Assembly: GCF_037975245.1 (NCBI RefSeq)
Contig: NC_092571.1
Coordinates: 19,798,917-19,862,916 of the forward strand
Source of the DNA: Apostichopus japonicus
Taxonomy: Eukaryota > Echinodermata > Holothuroidea > Aspidochirotida > Stichopodidae
Direction of reading: 5' to 3'
DNA length: 64,000 nt
The notes beneath the pieces were generated by a model that made no database searches, was not told the DNA's origin, and worked only from the letters and a program-made list of their open reading frames with translations. Position 1 is the first letter of the stretch. Every line of letters starts with the position of its first letter. The translations under genes were made by a program, and so were the position numbers. Positions 56,854 to 64,000 of this stretch are shown one piece after another.

Positions 56854-57694
56854 TGTAACAGTCGCCATCCCTAGAGTTGTTTGTTGATTAATGTACTATT
56901 TTCTGCCCTATCGGCGTTCCACTGTTTCCTTTCCAACACAAATAAACTTATCTTGTTGTTGCTATGTAGTTTACCACGCTGATGCTACTGCTACAGCTAC
57001 TAACGATAAAACGATATATACAGTATACGAATGGTCAATACCATTTCATTCATTAAATTTAGTGGGTTCAGTCCCTGAAGGAAGACATAAGGTATGATTG
57101 CAACATATTATTAATTGTAAACTTTAAGATCAGAAATGTTTGATTATCGTCTTACTGTGGCTCCTCGTATTATTTCTTGGGCCTAAATTGTGTACTTGCT
57201 CTCCGTAGTATTGCATTCCTAGTCATGTTAATATGTATAGTACAGTGTGTAAGGCTATCTTTCTCTGTGATTTCAGTGTGCCAATATATTAAGGCCTAAG
57301 CTTATTATCGTGGAAGTATATTCATATTGTTTACTGTGTGTGCTTACGCACTGTCATGTCCCGTAGCCTACATATTATGTTGTATAGGTTCAAGTGTGAG
57401 TGAATCTTAGTGGTAACACCTTAATCTTATTCGTTTGTATTGTAATTGAACTAGCCTACTCCTTAATTGCACATGTCCTTGAGTTTGATTGCATATATAT
57501 GATTTATTGTGTTGCATGTATTGAGGTTTTCAGGTTAAATCAGTATAGTAAGTTTACCAATCACACGAATCACTTACATTGTAAATTTAAAGGTTGTTAC
57601 TTCTTCTTCTCAGTTTTGACGGTTTTCTAGAGAAATATACCAACCCGTAACCAAATCTGATGTCTATGTTATTTCTTGGCTGGAGCCCGCTACA
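56854..57694 (+). repeat. BEL/Pao 3' LTR (841 bp)
   Basis: Partner of the 5' LTR, with the same length and sequence as far as read. It is followed by host sequence ATATTGTCC. Confidence 0.92.
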
Positions 57695-57699
57695 ATATT

Positions 57700-59855
57700 G
57701 TCCAGCGAATGGAAATGGAATGTAATAAGTGGAGTACAATACTGAAGGAGCCGTCGTTCTCCGTTCTACGCTACTTTAAGGAAACTTAGAATACAAAAAT
57801 GGAAAGGACATAATATTTATAAGAAAGGAAAGCAAGGAAAGGATAAGTAGAATTAGAAAAGGATGTATGTGGATGATTACCAGACACGAATAAAAAACAA
57901 TATCATCAAACAGAGAAAATATGTAGAAAAAAGGAACATTTATTTCACTCATGCCAGGCGCAATACGCATGCGTATATCAAAAAAAGTAAGATGGATACA
58001 ACAGACTATATTATTGAACGGGTAAATCTACAGTATTAATAAAGATGGTATATTTAGTAGAGTGTAGGATACTTGTCAGCTTATTAACGGCTTTAATACC
58101 TGGGCCATTGTTGTCAAGAGCAGGATCGCTGAAGTGGTAAGACCATTTTTGGTAGTTCCAAGCATATTTAGGTAAAGAACAAGTTGTCGGGGAGTATATA
58201 TATCATTCCATCTTGTCTACTAGATCACGTGTTGTTTTATCATGTCTTAATTGTCTAAATTTGCATATTTAATCTAGCGATCATTATTATTGTCTTTCAT
58301 GGGCCTAAAATATGGAACTATATACTTGACCAGACTTGCGAGCCGTCTGCCGACTACGTCACTACAGCATTGATCGTACATGATACCGTATATTCAATAA
58401 CATTATTTATACACATTTAGATCGTCAGTAGTAGCTGCAACGTTGCACTCACACCCGTGCAGCAATACGCGGTGGGTCATTGCATTACAAAATTGTCCCC
58501 GCTGATCACACGGATTGGGCGACTTAATCTACAGATCTGGAAACAACTCTAACAGCGTTAAACGACAAAAGAACAAACATACGAATGGAAAGCAATTTTT
58601 TTAGAAGAGATTAATAAAATGTCAAAAACATTTGAAAATCGGTACGTAATCTCGTTACGTGTATCTTCTTTGATTGACATTGAAACAGTATTGACCAAAT
58701 GCATTGGGAAGAGTTTTTCCGGAAAAATATCTTTATGAAAATATCTCTCGTTTTTAGAGGCCAACACCCCAACCCCCTTCCCATCTCTTAGGCGACCATG
58801 TAGGCTAACGCTATGTTGAACAGCTTACATATATTACATACAAAGAAGCGTACAGTTAACACTGGGACATGCACATTAGTAGGCTACTTTTTGGCGATAT
58901 TTCATAAAATTGAAAGTACACAAAAGATTCATACGCACTTCCAACTTTATTCACAAAACTTATTTAAGTAAATTGCTGGTATTCCACTCTTCCCGAGATG
59001 ATTGAAGATAATGAGGATCGTGGTTAGTAACATGAATAGACTAACGCCTGCCAACACACTATGATTTAAAAGCGATCTAACCAATCCCAACACCCCACTC
59101 CACCCCTCCACCTCTACTGCCCAGCATAGTTTGGAGCGACCAATATATGATTTTGAATATCTTGAATGTTATATATGACCGACGTCGATATTGAAATGTA
59201 ACATTTCAACCTCCCCATTATGGTTGTGTCTTGTGTTCAAACCATGGTTCGGAATTGTTTCTTGATATGGTTACAGGTATTTATCCTTTGCCGTTTGTTG
59301 ACTTGTTCGATAATGTTTGGTGTTTTAAACCATCTTTGTTTTAGTAAATTCGCAAAATGAATGATTTTTTCATTTTATTCTTCAGAAAAGAAAAACAGAA
59401 GAACACAGAATGATGATTAAGAAGAACAGATTAGAAAGTACACCCCAAAGTTGTATTTTACATAAATTGTTATTTTGCAGTGGTCTGACCAAATGATGTA
59501 TTCTTTGCAAATACTTGGGTATCTCTCTATCAAGAGAATAGATTTACGCGATTAACATTTGTAGATTTCTATCATTATCGAGTTATTACCCATTTGGTCC
59601 AATCAGCATAAAGTATATTTAAGCTCACAAATTTAATGTAATGTTTGATACATTTTACTTAAAATCCTTCGAACTTGACGCCTGAAATTTGTTATTCATT
59701 GTCAGACTTCAGTGGACTATTTGTTTTACTCCAGGTGCCAACAATTGTAACAAATTCTATGCAAAACGCATCTTTGAGGAAGTGGCTAGATGATTATCCA
59801 TTTACGACACTTAACATTTAAAAATACATATTAAAAATGTGTGAACATTATTTAT
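57700..59855. other. Non-coding interval; last part is 3' flank/UTR of a minus-strand gene
   Basis: No gene recognised. Sequence just below 59858 should hold the 3' UTR of the membrane-protein gene transcribed from the minus strand. Confidence 0.4.
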
Positions 59856-59857
59856 GG

Positions 59858-59997
59858 TTAATGTTCTCCACCGCTGGCCAATTGAGCTCTGTTGTTTCTA
59901 TCTCTGGTTCTCATACATTTGATGATTACGGCGAGGCACAGGACAATGGCGACAATACCAGCTACAATTATGATGATAATCACCCAAGTGTCTAAAC
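59858..59997 (-). CDS. Last exon of a type I membrane protein (transmembrane segment and tail)
   Basis: On the minus strand an acceptor (GTCTTTACAG) precedes 140 bp that complete a split Gly codon, then encode 45 residues and a stop (TAA at 59858-59860). Residues read LDTWVIIIIIVAGIVAIVLC then LAVIIKC, a 23-25 residue hydrophobic membrane span, then a stop-transfer basic cluster (MRTRDRNNR) and a short tail ending SGGEH. It joins in phase 1 to the Thr-rich exon at 61179-61256. The layout, a Ser/Thr-rich stalk followed by one membrane pass and a short cytoplasmic tail, is that of a cell-surface type I protein. The ectodomain exons must lie beyond about 61.3 kb and were not found in the window. 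Family unknown. Confidence 0.75.
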
Positions 59998-60230
59998 CTG
60001 TAAAGACAACAGACGACGAAAATAATCCTTAATTATAAACAAATTTATTGAATAAAGTAAAATATGAAAAAATTCTCTGAAGGCAAATTCATGTAACGTA
60101 AGTCTAAACTAAATATATTCTTATAAGGCGCTGTCAGGTGATTTTTCCTGTCCGGCACACCACGCCCCCCCCCACCTCGCCTATTCCCTTCACCCAGCCC
60201 ACCACTTCCAAAAGGTATAAATAATAATGA

Positions 60231-61066
<836 letters not shown>

Positions 61067-61178
61067 TTCGCACAGTAGACAAAATATGCAAACATTTATC
61101 CCTCGCTAATATCGATCCCGCTACAGATGTTTAATAAGACAACCTGTAGAATATTAATTAAACTAACTTATTTTTTAC

Positions 61179-61256
61179 CTCCACTGGGTCCAGGTGTTGA
61201 TGTCATAGTTCGTAGGGTAGTGGTTATAGCTTTTGTGGTGGTCATGATACCGGCAC
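61179..61256 (-). CDS. Thr-rich stalk exon of the same membrane protein
   Basis: On the minus strand an acceptor (TTGCTTTTAG) and a donor (GTAAAAAAT) bound a 78-bp exon, phase 1 on both sides. It encodes GIMTTTKAITTT then RTMTSTPGPSGG, rich in Thr and Pro, as in O-glycosylated juxtamembrane stalks. It precedes the membrane-span exon at 59858-59997. The next upstream exon was not located. Confidence 0.7.
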
Positions 61257-61259
61257 CTA

Positions 61260-62345
61260 AAAGCAAACGTATGAAAAAATTAGCGTTATATCAATAGAAG
61301 TATTCAAAAGGTTAACAAACTGAATACTTGGTAGTTAAAAGATTGGCAGTAGATCCCTCTTTACTATCATTAGACAATGCTATATAGTAAATTTAACGTG
61401 TAGAAAACTGAACTCAGAAAGACACAGAAATCATAAAGAACCTGCTGGATACGCCACAGTTGAGAAGATTATAAAATACCTTTTGCCCTTTATTTTAACT
61501 CTTAACCTTTGAAATATTTACAATTGCAATACTTTTAAATGTCAAGTTCAAGTAAAGGTTGTTTATTTTTGACCAATTGCCTTCTTTCGGATTTTATATT
61601 AAATCAAACAAATTACTTCTGATGGTCAAACACATCGTTATGTCAATGTTTTATGGTTGATTCCCGCCTAAACTTCAAGGACTAGTAATTTTAGTGTGCT
61701 TAGTGACGATCCTCTCAGGAGCACATAAACTTTGTTGCATTATTCAAAACAACCACAGATTGTTGTCATGGCCATCTGGTTCTTGTATAATTATCATGTA
61801 GAAAGTTCTTAGTTCTTAGTTTTGACTGTTCTTCACAGTTCGCTTTTACAGGTTTTCTTCTCAAAGCAAAATACAGCCTCCTATCACCAGTCGTTCCCTT
61901 TCAGAACAAACACAACATAACCTCATATCACCAGTCGCTTCTAATCGTTCTCTGCCTTCACATTTAGTTATACAACTTTACAATTCTCACTGCAACATGC
62001 AGCCGAAATGTGTGTTACCATGTTCGTCCTCAGGTTCATTAATAACGATGAACGAATAACGATTTAAAACCATTAGCACTTTCTACTGATAACTCTACGA
62101 CAACCGGGTGCCATGGCAACCATATAATATGGTGTCGTACTACGCATGTAAACAAACTAACCATTCCTGAAATGAATTTGAGGATGGTTATTATGGAGGA
62201 GGGGGAGGGGGAGGGGTGGGGGGCTCATACTCACACGTAGAAAATCATTTCAGTCTTAGTTTAAGATCGAAGCGAAGGAGAGGAGAGGAATGGAGTACAG
62301 TAACGAGGCAGGTGCAAGTGGGAGGGGTGTAGGCGATCATTGAAA
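61260..62345. other. Intron or upstream sequence of the membrane-protein gene
   Basis: No further exon was recognised. A purine-rich G tract lies at 62193-62225. A short direct repeat of CCTMMTATCACCAGTCGYTYC lies near 61878 and 61922. Confidence 0.35.
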
Positions 62346-62349
62346 AATT

Positions 62350-62696
62350 CAGTGGCGGAGCGTCCATACAGTCAGGGGGGCATCCGCCCCCCCCCCACCC
62401 CCCTGACGGACTCAAATGGACTGCTGTCGCCCTTTTCAGCTTTTTACCCCTTTTTACTTATTTGCGATTATTGACTTTTTTTATTGCGCTCTCATCTACC
62501 TATTGACATTTGTCATATTATCTACAAATTAGCAAGGCCCGGAAAGGGTCATTTCCGGCGATTTAGTGAGTATCTTTACTCAAAAAATTTCTGTACGCTC
62601 CGCGCCAACCTGTGGTGGCGCTCCGCTTAGATAGTGTCGAAAGCGCCCCTACCGACCATTCTCGCCCCCTGACCAATACCCATAGCTCTGCCACTG
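62350..62696. mobile_element. CANNGGCG-family MITE (347 bp)
   Basis: It begins CAGTGGCGGAGCGTCC and ends TAGCTCTGCCACTG. A perfect 8-bp duplication GAAAAATT lies at 62342-62349 and 62697-62704. The common core AAGCGGAGCGCCACCA lies on the minus strand near 62630. G and C runs are adjacent near 62376-62405. Confidence 0.85.
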
Positions 62697-62704
62697 GAAA
62701 AATT

Positions 62705-64000
62705 GCTAGTTTTCCAATGGTGTTTTGGAATGAAACAATGCGTCACAGTATTCATCCCCATTTATTGTATTAAACCCGTTTCATTTGTCTGTGGTAATTT
62801 ATTGTAGCATAAAACGGATTGTAATAGAATCACCATTTCTGGTCCGATTCGTTGTAAATAAAACTGTATGGTAAAAGTCAACATCAATATACAATTGTGA
62901 GCATTTCTTTACATCATATCCTTATGAAATATAGAAAGGTTTCAGCTGGTACGATGAAGGTCAATGTAAGAATGAAAACATGAAATATGCTGGAAATAGA
63001 GACTTCCTCGGGAGTGACCGAACTGCAACAATTAACCACTTTTCACTTTGGTACATATTTCTATCAAGATATATTGATTTAAATTTATGTCCGTAAATGT
63101 GTGTACCTTTCTAAAGGGGTCAAACTGAAGGGTTCAAGCTCATGCACGTGTCAAGCTGACCTTGCGGTTACACGGGAGTTTGCTCACACCTCGTTATCAG
63201 CTAGAAGTGTAAATAGGTTACCACCAGTAGATCTCAAATCATGAGAGGCTCTTGAGTCATCAATCGAGCCCCGTGCAGACTACAAGTCTGGTGTGTTGTT
63301 AAATTCCAGCATGCGATGTAAAAGCAGTTACATACTAAATGCCTATAGGAACGCCACGGTAAAATTCAGAATCACTCGCTCATTAATAACATTTACTTTG
63401 TGAGAATATTTAATGCGTTAGTTAGGCTTTATCAAGTGCAATCTTACTTGAGTAAGACTCAAACGTTTGCTTTAGCTGACCTAACTTTAGTGCATCACCG
63501 GCTTTCGGTTTTAGAACTGGTTGAAGAGAGCACGATTCCGTTACCTATTTTTGCTTATGCTACATATAAATGCTTTTTGTTTTTTACACAATATAGCTAT
63601 CTTTTACGGAAAATGCAATTCAGGTGTGTTTCTAATTGCGATGAATGTGATTTATATATATATATATATATATATTGCCATGATCTATTGTACTGTTCAT
63701 TAAACCAGATTTTACTGAAACACAATTGATTTCGTTTTAACTCCGATCGCGCTTACTCAGTTGCCATGGTGACGTGAGGTGTGTCAATAATGACATGAGT
63801 TATGTACTATGGTGGATACATCGTATAGCTTTCGTATATGGACTTGGTAATATTGGAAGAATAGCGTACCTGGGAACCATAGATTCATATCTTACATATT
63901 AATCATCACGAGATATTAAAAGGGTATAGTATTCTATTATATGTTATATTATAATGTTATATTATATTATCCATGCATGCATCTGAGTATGATTCATGGT
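62705..64000. other. Non-coding interval, no gene recognised
   Basis: AT-rich with a (TA)n run at about 63653-63674. A self-complementary CAGACTACAAGTCTG at 63277-63291 is flanked by GC-rich unique sequence. Frames at 63400-63729 have no family resemblance. Confidence 0.35.

Larger units (their letters stand above)
49691..57694 (+). mobile_element. Intact BEL/Pao LTR retrotransposon (8.0 kb)
   Basis: LTRs at 49691-50531 and 56854-57694 bracket one gag-pol frame. Starts and ends are TGTAAC...CTACA. The host flank AATAT occurs at 49686-49690 and 57694-57698. It is either a 5-bp duplication with LTRs ending ...CTAC, or a 4-bp ATAT duplication with canonical TG...CA LTRs; BEL/Pao elements normally make about 5 bp. 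The LTRs have equal length and no difference was seen by eye, so insertion was recent. A polypurine tract GGTGGGAG (56846-56853) abuts the 3' LTR. No env frame follows pol. Confidence 0.95.

Noticed and set aside
63120-63300. Possible SINE/tRNA-like sequence
   Set aside because: No proper box A/box B pair or cloverleaf; only a small self-complementary stretch.

Overview
The window reads as animal nuclear DNA, most likely from a marine invertebrate deuterostome such as an echinoderm. That is an inference. It rests on small exons with GT-AG introns, a metazoan-type TOMM7, a BEL/Pao retroelement, CR1/jockey-like LINE tails, tRNA-derived SINEs and frequent TAGGCCTA-type words. It is gene-poor and repeat-dense. 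Nothing bacterial was seen, and there is no operon or CRISPR array.

Three host genes are visible, all only as exons. (1) An EGF-like exon on the minus strand at 1017-1130. (2) A complete two-exon TOMM7 (mitochondrial import receptor subunit TOM7, 55 aa) on the plus strand, with exons at 4089-4191 and 13488-13552 and an intron of about 9.3 kb. (3) The last two exons of a type I membrane protein on the minus strand at 61179-61256 (Thr-rich stalk) and 59858-59997 (membrane segment, short tail, stop).

The TOMM7 intron is a stack of mobile DNA. It holds a 2.0 kb hAT-like non-autonomous element (4819-6827), a LINE 3' end (7278-11437, minus) and a 3.26 kb near-palindromic element (7505-10768) inserted in the LINE 3' UTR. 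That palindrome is flanked by a perfect 51-bp duplication of LINE sequence. A composite CANNGGCG-terminated element (11439-13382) carries further nested copies.

From 13.5 to 47 kb the sequence is dispersed repeats and satellites. These include short hAT-like MITEs with 8-bp target duplications, a conserved-core tRNA SINE (21412-21801), a 29-bp minisatellite (22260-23030), a Penelope-like repeat carrying a hammerhead ribozyme motif (about 25836-25874, minus), and a U2-snRNA-headed retroposon with an 11-bp target duplication (26243-26434). They also include a GAT/GAC microsatellite (31820-32240), a second and unrelated 29-bp minisatellite of about 3.6 kb (33370-36950), and paired tRNA-type SINEs (41.7 and 42.1 kb).

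At 47657-49003 two inverted ~93-bp repeats with CCAAT and CRE motifs bracket a 185-codon ORF. Its C-terminus resembles SWIM/MULE-type transposon proteins. At 49691-57694 lies an apparently intact BEL/Pao LTR retrotransposon: two 841-bp LTRs with no difference seen by eye, a 4-5-bp target duplication and one uninterrupted 1985-codon gag-pol frame. It is the only long open reading frame in the window.

All boundaries, repeat pairings and target duplications were read by eye. Family names are recognition, not search results.
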